Of a stretch of 64,000 bases of DNA, positions 24,596-35,995 are shown one piece after another (position 1 is the first letter of the stretch; each line of letters opens with the position of its first letter). The position numbers and the translations under genes are program-made. Source of the stretch: Anarhynchus alexandrinus. Its lineage: Eukaryota > Chordata > Aves > Charadriiformes > Charadriidae. The DNA lies in NCBI GenBank assembly GCA_008711295.1, contig VUYV01000225.1:10577-74576 (forward strand), read 5' to 3'. The notes under the pieces were generated by a model. That model ran no database searches. It was not told where the DNA came from and was given only the letters and a program-made list of their open reading frames with translations.

Positions 24596-25319
24596 AATTT
24601 TCAAAGAAATGGGATGAAATATTTGCCAAGCCCTCCTTCAGCTGGACTGTGTGATAAATTCACAATTACACACAGCAACAGCAGGAGAAAATAATGCCTA
24701 AAAATGATGTCTACTTCTGTAGACTCTATATATTTAAATGATGGGCCATCATATACGAGTGTCCCTCCCAAAACTCACTTGGTAAATAATGTTCATACAG
24801 GTAAGGCGCATCTTCCTCTTTTCCGCAGCAGAAGCCAGAAAACACAGAATCCCCCGTTGTCATAATTTAGAAAGAGCAGTCGCATAACTCTGCGTTATCT
24901 GATGTATAAACCATTGCTCTGTGGTTTACACCAATGTAGACGAACAACTTTAGGATGCTCAAATGAGAAGAAACCTGATGGTTTGTGTCGCACACAAAGA
25001 AAAAGGAAAAGGCGCTTCTGCATTCCATGCCATTGCAGACGTGCTGCGAGGCCACTAGAGGGCAATGAAACAAATCAGGTTTTCCTCCAGCCCCGTTCCG
25101 TCCCCTAATTTCCCATGGAAGGTTTTTTCCTATAATAATATATCACGGGATAATGGGGAAATTTATTTCCTATGATTGTTGGCACATAAAATAGCAACCA
25201 CGTATATATAATGGCAAGAAGTGTTGGATGAAAAATAATCATCCGAGATATAATTAGCTGATTGAGATAAAAAATATTACAGAAAGCAAAATGAGGGAGA
25301 TGATATTAAAAGCTCACGG

Positions 25320-25342
25320 TTGTGTGTGTGTGTGTGTGTGTG
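25320..25342 (+). repeat. (TG)n microsatellite
   Basis: About eleven uninterrupted TG units. Confidence 0.95.
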
Positions 25343-26256
25343 GAGAAGGAGGACAGATGTGACGATCCCTCACTGTGATTTTCTAACTTTTCCTTTTTCA
25401 GAATTTTTCCAGGGGTGTTTTAAGCTTCACACCACTACCTTCTGGGCTGAAAGTTGTCGTCAAATTACGTTTGCCAGAGACAATTAATTTTCCAAATTTT
25501 CTAGGAAAACTGTTCAGACATTTCTGAGTTGTTACTGGGGAAAATATTCTATTTTCCATATTAAAAAAAAAAAACAAACCTGGGTCACTGTCTTCAAGGA
25601 ATGCAAAAACTGAGCCTTGAAGTTTGCAGTTGGGAGTGCTTCAGCACGAAAAGCTGGCTGACAAATCCAAAGTTGTCTCATTTTTCGAATTTTTAGAAAA
25701 ATGCGTTTTCCACACAATCAGTTGGATATTGTGAAAGAGGGAATGAGCACCGGTTTCCTGCAGCACTTCAAAAGGGACAAGTAAGACAACACGCGCAACG
25801 CTGTGCCAATTTGTACTTGCTTAAAAACAAAAACAAACCACGAAAAAACCGAAGCGACATTCAAATGATAAGGCATACAATTAGTGCCAATCAACATGTT
25901 TTTGTAGAAAACAGGTCACATAGAAACCCAACATCTTTCTTTGATGAGATTACAAGTTTAGCTGACAAAGAAAACTTTGTAGATACAATACAGTTAACAT
26001 TTCGTGTTTGATTTAGTACCTTATAACTATTTTAATTTTAAAAAAAAAGTGCTGCATGGTATCAATAAAGTAAATGATAATTGGATTAAGATGGACTTTC
26101 ACCAGAATTGTTACGGAGCGCATGGATCAAGCCTTAGAAATAATTATAAAATTAGTGCTGGCAAAACTGGAAGACCACATGAAGGTAAGAGATACAGCTG
26201 AAGCTGATAACGTTGGAGCACTCGCGCTGCACAGCTGAGATCACTGTAATGCAGTT

Positions 26257-26309
26257 AAATCCCAAATTCTGCTTCTAGGAAAGCGAAATCCCAAATTTTC
26301 CATCTAGGA
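26257..26309. repeat. Imperfect 24-bp direct repeat, period 29
   Basis: AAATCCCAAATTCTGCTTCT and AAATCCCAAATTTTCCATCT, each followed by AGGA, are separated by five bases. Confidence 0.85.
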
Positions 26310-26384
26310 ACAAAGAATGAAGGCCACATCTACAGAAACACGTGTGTAAGCAGCAACACGCCCAGGTGGAAATTTGGCCTTTAT

Positions 26385-26470
26385 TTACATCATTGATTAA
26401 GTTCATTCTGAGTTATTGTACGCAGTTCTGGTATCCACGTTTTACAAGAAAAAAAAAGCAAGCTGATTTT
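26385..26470 (+). mobile_element. Ancient CR1/L3-like LINE remnant
   Basis: TGAGTTATTGTACGCAGTTC followed by TGGTATCCACG reads as a worn version of the LEYCVQFW-P motif of CR1/L3 ORF2. It is much more diverged than the other CR1 copies. Its extent is uncertain. Confidence 0.55.
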
Positions 26471-26730
26471 AAAAGACAAAAACTTCAAGAAAGTACAAAA
26501 CTAAATTAATCTTTTTGGTGAAAGTCACTGATATGAGAACATTGATGTGTAAAGGTACGATTTTGACTACACAGATTTCCTGATGAAAAATAATTATAAT
26601 AATTTTTATAATAGAACAATACTGACTGTTCTCCTGAAGAGATGGTGGATCCATGGCGTTCACTGTCAGTCACCAGCTGTTATAAATATATACCTTCACC
26701 TAGTTTAAGCTTCTGGCTATGGGTCTTCAT

Positions 26731-27530
26731 TATAGAATCATAGAATTGTTGGAATTGGAAGGGACCTTAAAGATCATCTAGTTCCAACCCCCCTGCCATA
26801 GGCAGGGACACCTCCCACCAGACCAGGTTGCTCCAAGCCCCATCCAACCTGGCCTTGAACACCTCCAGGGATGGGGCAGCCACAGCTTCTCTGGGCAACC
26901 TGCGCCAGGGGCTCACCACCCTCACAGGAAAGAATTTCTTCCTAAGATCTCATCTCAATCTCTTTCAGTTTAAAACCGTTCCCTCTTGTCCTGTCACTCC
27001 CCTCCCTGATCCAGAGTCCCTCCCCAGCTCTCCTGGAGCCCCTTTAGGCACTGGAAGGGGCTCGGAGGTCTCCACAGAGCCTTCTCTTCTCCAGGCTGAA
27101 CCCCCCCAACTCTCCCAGCCTGTCCTCCCAGCAGAGGGGCTCCAGCCCTCGCAGCAGCTCCGGGGCCTCCTCTGGCCCCGCTCCACCAGGTCCATGTCTC
27201 TGCTGTGCTGAGGCCCCCGAGCTGGAGGCAGCACTGCAGGGGGGTCTCCCCAGAGCAGAGCAGAGCAGAGCGCAGCAGAGTGGCACAATCCCCCCCTCGC
27301 CCTGCTGGCCACGCTGCTGGGGATGCAGCCCGAGATGCCGGGGGCTCGCTGGGCTACCAGCACATGTTGCCGGCTCATGGTGAGCTTCTCATCCACCAGC
27401 ACCCCAAGTCCTTCTCCTCAGGGCTGCTCTCCATCCATTCCCTGCCCAGCCTGGATTTGTGCTTGAGGTTGCCCCGACCCACGTGCAGGACCCTGCACTT
27501 GGCCTTGTTAAACTTCATGAACGCCTTCAT
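26731..27530 (-). mobile_element. CR1 LINE 3' fragment (800 bp), third subfamily
   Basis: On the minus strand it runs from [19 protein letters not shown] through SVASRARG to the tail TATAGAATCATAGAATTG. It is frameshifted near 27,200-27,250, where GAGCAGAGCAGAGCAGAGCG has expanded. It shares GGAGACCCCCCTGCAGTGC with the 18.5 kb copy. Confidence 0.96.
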
Positions 27531-28165
27531 TATGCCTTTCCCTATCAGTTTACAAAGTGCCTTTATGTGTAAAAGAGTTTTTCTTCTATGAACACCTTAA
27601 ATACAGTTCCTTTAAAAATTGAAAAAGACATGGTTTAACTGAGTCACCTAAAAATAACCAAAGCAAAGGAGAAAGGAGCAGCCAGAATGGAAATACATTA
27701 ACCTCAATAAGCCATAGGAAGCTGGTTGCTTGGGGAAAGGTCAGGACCGAAAACTAGAGAGGAAAACGTCCTGGGGGCTGGGAGCACTGCCTCGCTGAAG
27801 ATGATTTCTCAGTCTTTGAGGACGATTTCTGTAGTGGCCCAGGAGAGCGCACATTGACATGGTCCTGCAGTAGGAGGCATCTCAGCACGCTTTAGGCAGT
27901 AGGAAGATGGAATATATTTTCTCCAGCTTGATATACCGGGTAGCTAGATTTACTTTTAGACCCTGTGACTTAACAGCATATTGTAAAGGTCAACTGGAAA
28001 AAATAGAAGTTTATCTTTGTCTGCAAGGAGAAAAAGAAGGTAAGATTTTTCCGAAACATAGGCCTGAGGAAGCAAGTGGAAACTGTGAAGACTGGGGAAA
28101 ACGTGGAAGTAGGAAGAAAGGGATGTGGGGCAAGGTGAAATGATAGAAGACTGGAAACAAACATT
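27531..28165. other. Unannotated sequence
   Basis: No exon or repeat is recognised. A GAAG/GTAAGA donor-like site on the plus strand at 28,039 lacks a convincing upstream exon. Confidence 0.5.
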
Positions 28166-28346
28166 GGAAGAGGCTGCCCAGGGAGGTGGGGGAGTCACCA
28201 TCCCTGGAGGCGTTTAAAAAAAGGGTAGATGTGGTACTTGGGGACATGGTTTAGAAGCGGTTTTGTCAGGGTTGGTTAATGGTTGGACTTGATGATCTTA
28301 AAGGTCCCTTCCAACCTCAACAATACTATGATTCTATGATTCTAAG
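28166..28346 (+). mobile_element. CR1 LINE 3' end, fourth subfamily
   Basis: It is distinguished by GGAGGCGTTTAAAAAAAGGG, GTAGATGTGGTACTTGGGGA and GGTTGGACTTGATGATCTTA, and it ends in ACTATGATTCTATGATTCTA. Confidence 0.94.
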
Positions 28347-28875
28347 ATCCTGGAAAGCAAAAGAGCCAGCAAACGATGTGGGGAGGAAGCAAACAACAAA
28401 TAAAGGCTGAAATACAGCTGCAGTGGGAAAATGAAGAGAGAAAGGCACGAGAACTGATTTTTCTACACCAGCTCAATGGCGAGCTGTACCGTGGGCTTTG
28501 CTCGACCTTGCTCGTCAGCACTGCATGGTGGGAATGCAGACATCCATCCAGCTGGTACCTCACCAGTTAGGCTCGTAAGCCCTGCAGTGTCAGATGAAAA
28601 AATTACTAGCTACCGCATCACTGAGTAAAATCAGTCAAAGTCATAAAAACAGAGATCCCTGAACCCAAATTTTGTAAAACAGGACTGAACGCGGGCAGAT
28701 CCCATCCCTCCACGTCCTCTTACACACCCAAATATCTCAGGATAGCAGTTTCTGCCCAGCACGTTTCATCCTTTGTGTTTCACAGCAGCTCTTAACAAAA
28801 TATCTCGATATATTCCTATACACCTGTGTACAAATATGATATATATACAGGCTTAAGCCCATCGATACATCGATC
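28347..28875. other. Unannotated sequence
   Basis: Nothing is recognised up to the CR1 insertion. Confidence 0.5.
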
Positions 28876-29466
28876 AAAAGAAGTGTGGCCAGCAGGGCGA
28901 GGGAGGTGATTCTGCCCCTCTACTCCACTCTCGTGAGACCCCACCTGGAGGACTGCGTCCAGCTCTGGAGTCCCCAACAGAAGAAGGACATGGACCTGTT
29001 GGAGCGTGTCCAGAGGAGGGCCACGAGGATGATCCGAGGGCTGGAGCACCTCTCCTATGAGGAGAGGCTGAAGGAGTTGGGGCTGTTCAGCCTGGAGAAG
29101 AGAAGGCTCCGGGGAGATCTTATTGCGGCCTTTCAGTACCTAAAGGGGGCCTACAGGAGAGCTGGGGAAGGACTTTTTACTAGGGCATGTAGTGACAGGA
29201 CAAGGGGGAATGGCTTCAAACTGGAAGAGGGCAGGTTTAGATTGAACATTAGGAAGAAGTTTTTCACTTTGAGGGTGGTGAGGCACTGGAACAGGTTGCC
29301 CAGAGAGGTTGTTGAGGCCCCATCCCTGGAGGTGTTCAAGGCCAGGCTGGACGGGGCCTTGGGCAACCTGGTCTAGTGGGAGGTGTCCCTGCCTATGGCA
29401 GGGGGGTTGGAACTCGATGATCTTCAAGGTCCTTTCCAACCTAAACCATTCTATGATTCTATGATA
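28876..29466 (+). mobile_element. CR1 LINE 3' fragment (590 bp) with an intact ORF2 C-terminus
   Basis: The best-preserved coding tail in the window: 163 codons (28,885-29,376) open from [17 protein letters not shown] through [20 protein letters not shown] to [17 protein letters not shown], with a natural stop. It has the long AAAGGGGGCCTACAGG form that keeps the frame. The tail is perfect and the variant is CTGGTCTAGTGGG. It is still 5'-truncated, so not autonomous. Confidence 0.97.
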
Positions 29467-31480
29467 CACCACTGAGAAAATACTTATGTTATTATCTGTT
29501 ATAACTCTGTGCTTTCCTGGGACCGACAGATATGCATTAACACACAGAGAAATGTCCTGGCTTTTCCTAGCCAGGTTGGTTTTAATGTCTGCAATCCTTC
29601 AAAGCTCTAGAGCAAGACTGATAACACAGTTGATGGTATTGCCCATCAACCAAAAAGCCCATTCTGACCTCTTTCTGCAATCTAGCTCTTACCGAAATCA
29701 GCAGACATCCTGGATCTAAAAGGAAAAGGGATTAGGCTACAAGCAATCCGTGGGAGTCAATAAAGGAGAAAAAGTTCTTGATGCAAAAAGATCACAAGAT
29801 CAAAACAGACATGACGGTGTTGCTTGCTAAAGCATGCTCTGATTTTTCTTTCCAGGAAGTATTGACTTGTTTTCCCAAATGCTGAGAGCTATATTTGACT
29901 GAGTGGCATACTTCAAACAGAAAATAATACACAGAATTCTCTGACAATTCACTGGGGAAAAAAAGGCTGAAATTAAAGAAATTCCCGGGCCAGATTTTTA
30001 TCTCAATTGCATTACTGGAAATCCAAAGTAATTCTCTTGAATCAAATGGTGTTGTTCTGGATTTGCAGCTGTGCAGCTGATCTGCATTTAGTCCTGCGGA
30101 AAAAAAAACTTGAGAGGTCTTTAAGCAAATGGTAACATCAGTTAGAAAGCAACCTCATCAGGGTACGAGAATTGTCGCTACAGGCTCTACTGCATCTGGT
30201 TATCCAATTGTTTGAACCCGAGTGCTGAAGCGGACACTCCCATGTCCGTATTTAGATCCCCAAGCAGCATATTTGATAAGTGTTGAATATCTGTTGTTTC
30301 CATGTGTCAGCTTTGAGGAGCTCAGGACTTTTTGAAGTGCCATTATGTTCTTATATCTGACTTGAAAAGCCCTGTTTCGGATACATTTTTGGCTTTATAT
30401 TTTAGAGTTGGATAAGCAGTAGAAAAATGTTCCATGAGTACTTACTTGAATTCTTAATTAAATTCATTCTGGCTTAGGCACACTTTTGTCACTGAGGAAA
30501 CTTGAGGTTTCAGTAGTGTTCTTTGGATCCCACAGCTCTGCACTAAGGATAAGCAAACTGTTTGGATAGCAGAAGTAATGCTCAGACTCATTAAAAATGT
30601 GTGTGTTTTTTTTTTAAAAAAAAAAAAAAGGCTTTTTGTTTCATTTTTTATTTTGTATGGAAACTATAAACCAGGCCAACCCCTCTTCCCCTCTCCAGAT
30701 CAATGCAGAGAGTCCCACTACAAACCTTATCTTTCACCTGGACATGGACGGATTCAAAGGCCAGAGCAGAATTAAGACACAACATTCTCGACACATCTCA
30801 AGACTCAACACATCTCCCAGTGATTTCTCAGTTTTTGTTTCCTGGAAATTTTTCCTTAACCCAAAGACAACAAGATCTGACAAAAACAGGAACAGATAAT
30901 CATAATCAACTTTCTCTTGCCTTGACCTTCTTGTAGACTACTTTATCATGCCCTCCCCATAACTAATCTCTTAGTTAAACTAAGATCCTTGAGAGCTTCC
31001 TTAAGAGAAGGAACTATATCCTGTTCCCTGTAAATCACTGTGTACACTTAAACCATCATTATTAATATCGTTATCAAATTTATGCTCCTGACATTTAATA
31101 TGCTTGTGAAACTTTTAAAGTGCTATACCACGTGCATAATCAAGATCAAGAAATTCAAAAGCCTGAACTAGAAGCTCTTCAGAATGATCCTAGATGCCAT
31201 CGAACCATGTGGGAACACATTTACAGGCTGATGTAAAGGTGTTTAGCTTCAGTGTGTTGGCATCACTACAGACTCCGCTGTGTTTCCTTCCCACTGGTAT
31301 GACCTGGGACCCACGGGAGATCCGTGCCCAGCTGGAGTGGCAGCTGGAGGCCAGGTTGGACAGGGTAGGACATCTCAAATGGCACTAGAGTCTTGTAGGC
31401 AAGTCAACTTAGCCCTTTAAATCTTCATCTGGATCTTCTGGATCAGCATGGAGATCTGCCCTGAAGATTGAGAATTCATT
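29467..31480. other. Unannotated sequence
   Basis: AT-rich with a poly-T/poly-A switch at 30,608-30,630. No exon or interspersed repeat is recognised. Confidence 0.5.
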
Positions 31481-31909
31481 GAATCATAGAATCATAGAAT
31501 GGTTTAGGTTGGAAGGGACCTTGAAGATCACTGAGTTCCAACCCCCCTGCCATAGGCAGGGACACCTCCCACCAGACCAGGCTGCCCAAGGCCACGTCCA
31601 GCCTGGCCTTGAACACCTCCAGGGATGGGGCCTCAACAACCTCTCTGGGCAACCTGTGCCAGTGCCTCACCACCCTCAAAGTGAAAAACTTCTTCCTAAT
31701 GTTCAATCTAAACCTGCCCTCTTCCAGTTTGAAGCCATTCCCCCTCGTCCTATCACTACATGCCCCAGTAAAAAGTCCTTCCCCAGCTCTCCTGTAGCCC
31801 CTTTAGGGACTGGAAGGCCGCAATAAGATCTCCCCGGAGCCTTCTCTTCTCCAGGCTGAACAGCCCCAACTCTTTCCGCCTCTCCTCATAGCAGAGGTGC
31901 TCCAGCCCT
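31481..31909 (-). mobile_element. CR1 LINE 3' end, young group
   Basis: The minus-strand copy runs from GAATCATAGAATCATAGAATG back to the ORF2 region CTGGAGCACCTCTGCTATG. It has the short AAAGGGGCTACAGG form and a CAGCCTGGTCTGGTGGG variant shared with the 35.8 kb copy. Confidence 0.97.
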
Positions 31910-33737
31910 ATTTCATATTTACGTTAGGGCAATTTCTAATATTAGTTTAAATGTCCAATGTAAGCGTTAGCTTGAAGCACTGGCGTCACATTCACGGTAC
32001 AATAAAGCAAATGGCTTCTTTGCTGAACTCCATGACCTCCCAGATGAAAAAATGATATTAAAATAGAAAGTATGGATTCATAACATTGTTCACAGTTCTA
32101 ACTTCACGATTAGCTATATTTGCAAGAGGCAGAGGGCTAAGTGAAACGCCCGGCCTTTGATCAAACGAACAGCATATACGCAGAACTGAAAGCTAAAAAA
32201 AAATCTTGCAATGTGCAGCATCGATAAAAGCAACATGTGCCGTTGCTGCATCCAGGGGAACGGAAATAGGATACAACTGGGAAGGTGCTGCACCCAGCGT
32301 CGCATGGTGGCACTTCTCCTCTGCCTCAGTGAGTTTTGGGAGGTGTCCTTAGTCCTCCTGTGCCTTCCAGGGGCGCTCGTTTCTGTTTTCATATGGACAT
32401 ACGCATCCTGTACGTTTCATTCTCTTAATATAAAGTCATCTCGGTGGTGATGTTAAAATGTTTTTCCTCCCACAACATGAGATGAAATTCTACAGCACAG
32501 CAACGCGGGAAAATTTATGGAGAAAGAAAAGTCAGATGAACAGTAACTATAACATTGTGCGAACTCTGAAGTTGTATGTTAAGGCTGCAAAGAAAACCAT
32601 AAGCGTGGGGACCATGTCTATCATAAGAGAGTTCCTTCTCAAAAAGGTAGAACAGAATAGACACAGAAGAGAACCATAACACATTATAAATGCATTATAT
32701 AGATGTATTTCAGCGTAAATTCAACGAAGAAAGCACAAGTGGGTTGTAATGAGTGTTAACAATGGGACAGGTCATCCCACAACCATGTTTATTCTAAGAA
32801 ACTCAGACAAGCCAACTATAGTATCCGAAGTTCATGCCATTAAAGCCTTTATCTTGTTGCCACTGCCATCGAGAAATGCAGCCAAAAGTATGGATTCATT
32901 TTGAGCTGTCTTTCTACTGCAAAGTGACCAAATTTGCTTGGAGGGCCAAAGAAGTGAAATTTTCTGCAGTTTAAGGTAATATGAAAAGAGTTAGCAACCG
33001 TTGGCGCAAATTCTCCTCATCCGGAGCTGAATGCAGCCTTCGCAGAGAGGGATGAACATAAAAGGGTATCTCTGTAGCACAGATGAGTGATTACAAAATA
33101 AATAATGGCTTAGCTTATCAGATCAGGTTTGCTTATTTTCGTAAGAGCTACCACCATCAATCAGGAATCAAGTAGCTACTATTCACATCAGAGTGAAGCG
33201 AAGATAATTTGATACGTAAAGCTCTGAAATAGACATAATTTGAAGAGGAGTAAGCAGGTGTTATTTTTTTATCAACTCCATTGTATTGCTTTAATAACAA
33301 CAACCTACCTTTTAAAAGAGCTATTTAACTTTTCCCAGCCAAAAAACCATGCGAAAAACTGTCTCCCAGCCAAAGCATGTTCTGAATTCACACAGTACGT
33401 TACGCAAAACCACAGCGGAACGTGGTAAATTCACTGCCCGAGGCATTCCTTCATGCCATTAAAAACTCGGCGCTGTCGATCCTGTAGGTCTGTACGTAGC
33501 CTTTCCTCCAGCCCTGACAAATACAACCCTGACCACTTCATCTCCTTGCAGGTCACGGCTCCAAAGCCCATTGGCACTGGCCAGGAAACTCCAGGTTTTA
33601 AATCTCTTTTATGTGATATCAGATATAAAGCTCTCGGTTTTGCAGCTGAGGGGTGTGCTGGTTTGTTCCCCCACCATCCCACAGCAAACTCATCAAAGTT
33701 TCACAGTATCTGTGAGGCTGCTGAGTTGCAGAGATCT
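31910..33737. other. Unannotated sequence
   Basis: No exon or repeat is recognised. Confidence 0.5.
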
Positions 33738-34034
33738 TAGAATGACAGAATCATCTTAGAATCACAGAATCACAGAATTGTCTAGGTNCTGCAGAGATAC
33801 TGCATCTTAGAATCACAGAATTGTCTAGGTTGGAAGGGACCTTGAAGATCATCAAGTCCAACCATCAACCTAACACTGCCAAACCCACCACTAACCCATA
33901 TCCCTCAGCACTACACCTATCTGTCTCTTAAATACCTCCAGGGATGGCGACTCCACCACGTCCCTGGGCAGCCTGTTCCAGTGCTTGACAACCCTTTCGG
34001 TGAAGAAATTTTTCCTAATATCCAATCTAAACCT
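33738..34034 (-). mobile_element. CR1 LINE 3' end, fourth subfamily, with a broken and duplicated tail
   Basis: The minus-strand copy has CTAACACTGCCAAACCCACC and ACCATCAACC motifs like the 15.2 kb host copy. Its tail region, CTTAGAATCACAGAATTGTC, occurs twice around an N at 33,788, with CAGAGAT sequences in front of each. The duplication is probably an assembly join. Confidence 0.9.
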
Positions 34035-35799
34035 TGGTCTAATTCATGTTCTTCAGGCCAAGTCTTTTGTTAAATTAATAGAAAATGCTGTTTGACAAAA
34101 TGCAAAGAAAAATGACTATCTGACCAATTCAAGGAGAGTTCAGTCATTTAACTGAATGTCTTCAGACCTTCACAGAAACATATTTGCTACGACTACAGTG
34201 CGATCCAGTCCCTCCTCTGAGCATTATACACTGTTCCCTTCAAGTTCTCCAGAAAGTCCACCCACCTATGGTTTTATAGGTCCCGACATTTCCACAAAGA
34301 GACTGTCCTCCAGACTAACAGATTGGGCAATGGGTTGGTTTCAATTGCCTGGATTTTTTATATTTATACACAATTTGAATTTTTAAATTTAATCTCTTCC
34401 TCTCTACTTACAATACTTTTTGAACTTCTTAAACATATTTGCAGGCCCCAAAGCAATTAGCATTGCTTCTTTCTTCTTTTTTTTTTCCTTTGTAATTATG
34501 GCTTTGGTGCAGTTATTGTTTTATTTGATTTGTTTTCTCAATCTGTTGACCAGCTGGTTTACATTTCAGAGAGGATTTCTATCAGCATCACAGTCTACTC
34601 CTGCTGAGAAACTTTCCAAGATTACAGCCTTACAGTCCAAATCACACACACACAAAAAAAAAGTGTTACATTACTTCTAGCAAAGCCCCATCCATTCCTA
34701 AGCAAAAAAAATAGGTACTTCTGTGCTTCATTTACATTTCCTATATGTTCAGTAAAAAAACACTTCATTCCAGTTCTCTGGACTTTAGTAAAGGCCACAT
34801 TTGTAAAGTCTTTATAAAATCTCAACATTTCTATATTCCTGTCTCTCCAGATTACAACTATAAGAGCAAATGACAGCTACTCTCCCCACCAACTTCTCTT
34901 GGCTATAAGAAATCAGGAGCTTATTACCCGCTCGCATCAGCCAACACCTCCGTCAAGAGTTCAAGACTCAGTTCATTCATAGTTATTCACCGAGAGGCCA
35001 TTTAGTCGCTTTGTGGAAGGATCTTCTCCTCCCAAATATTTGCTTTTGTAACAATGTCATAGAGCTGTGTTTTGCTCTCTGTGCACAACGTTCATTGTCA
35101 GTGCTGTCCTACACGACGATGAGGAGATGTTGGCATTTGGGGGATGCTGCTTTAATATAAGCCAACCACGGGGGTGGGTAGAGGGACTCAGTACATTCGT
35201 GGAGCCTGAAAACCCAGTGTTAGTGCTGGACAAAACAAACGGAGGCCTCCAATTCAGAAAAAAATAAATACTAGCTTCTTCCCACCCCGATTTCGCTATT
35301 TGGATTATTGCCTAGATAATTCATTTGAAAACCAAATCCGGCCCAGCAACTGTCTTGAAAATTGAGTAACCTCAGGTTCAACTGTATTAAAAAACTCCAG
35401 CTTCAGGCAAAACTGATGGAACAGCTCATTCGTAGCACTTTCCCCAAGCCCTGGCCCTCATTTTATGTTTTTCTGATTACACTTACGTTGTGTTACAATT
35501 TACTGGCAGCACTATTGTGTTATAATATATATTACCACTAGCCGACTGTGACTGGATGCATTCAGCTTCATCAACAGCTAAAGACGCGTGGCTCAATGCA
35601 TATTCATTGCTGTATCGCCATTTCTCAGCTGTTAAAACAGCTGCATGAATCAGCAACAAGTTCCACAATTCAAAATAGATGTCACCCTGCAGGATACACG
35701 GGCTCAACGCGCGTTATGATTCTCACTCGTAGGCTGGTAGGAGCTGGGGACGTGGTGCCCTTAACGACAGGATTGCTCCACTCAGGCATGGCTCTACCC
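34035..35799. other. Unannotated sequence
   Basis: AT-rich with poly-T near 34,480. No exon or repeat is recognised. Confidence 0.5.
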
Positions 35800-35995
35800 T
35801 AAAGGTGTGAGCCACATTAACAGGTTGCCCAGAGAGGTTGTTGAGGCCCCATCCCTGGAGGTGTTCAAGGCCAGGCTGGACGTGGCCTTGGGCAGCCTGG
35901 TCTGGTGGGAGGTGTCCCTGCCTATGGCAGGGGGGTTGGAACTCGATGATCTTCAAGGTCCTTTCCAACCTATACCATTCTATGATTCTATGATT
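35800..35995 (+). mobile_element. CR1 LINE 3' end, young group, degraded 5' edge
   Basis: It is clear from CAGGTTGCCCAGAGAGGTTG (35,821) to the tail. The 20 bases before it still read as a worn VSHINRLPRE against [10 protein letters not shown], so homology starts slightly earlier. It has the CAGCCTGGTCTGGTGGG variant as in the 31.5 kb copy. Confidence 0.96.

Larger units (their letters stand above)
24596..26384. other. Unannotated AT-rich sequence
   Basis: It contains (TG)n at 25,320 and a 24-base imperfect duplication at 26,257/26,286 (AAATCCCAAATT...CTAGGA). No exon is recognised. Confidence 0.5.

Noticed and set aside
26004..26201. Plus-strand exon-like interval ending at GAAG/GTAAGA (26,184)
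   Set aside because: The upstream acceptor is an A-run with almost no pyrimidine tract and the peptide is not recognised.
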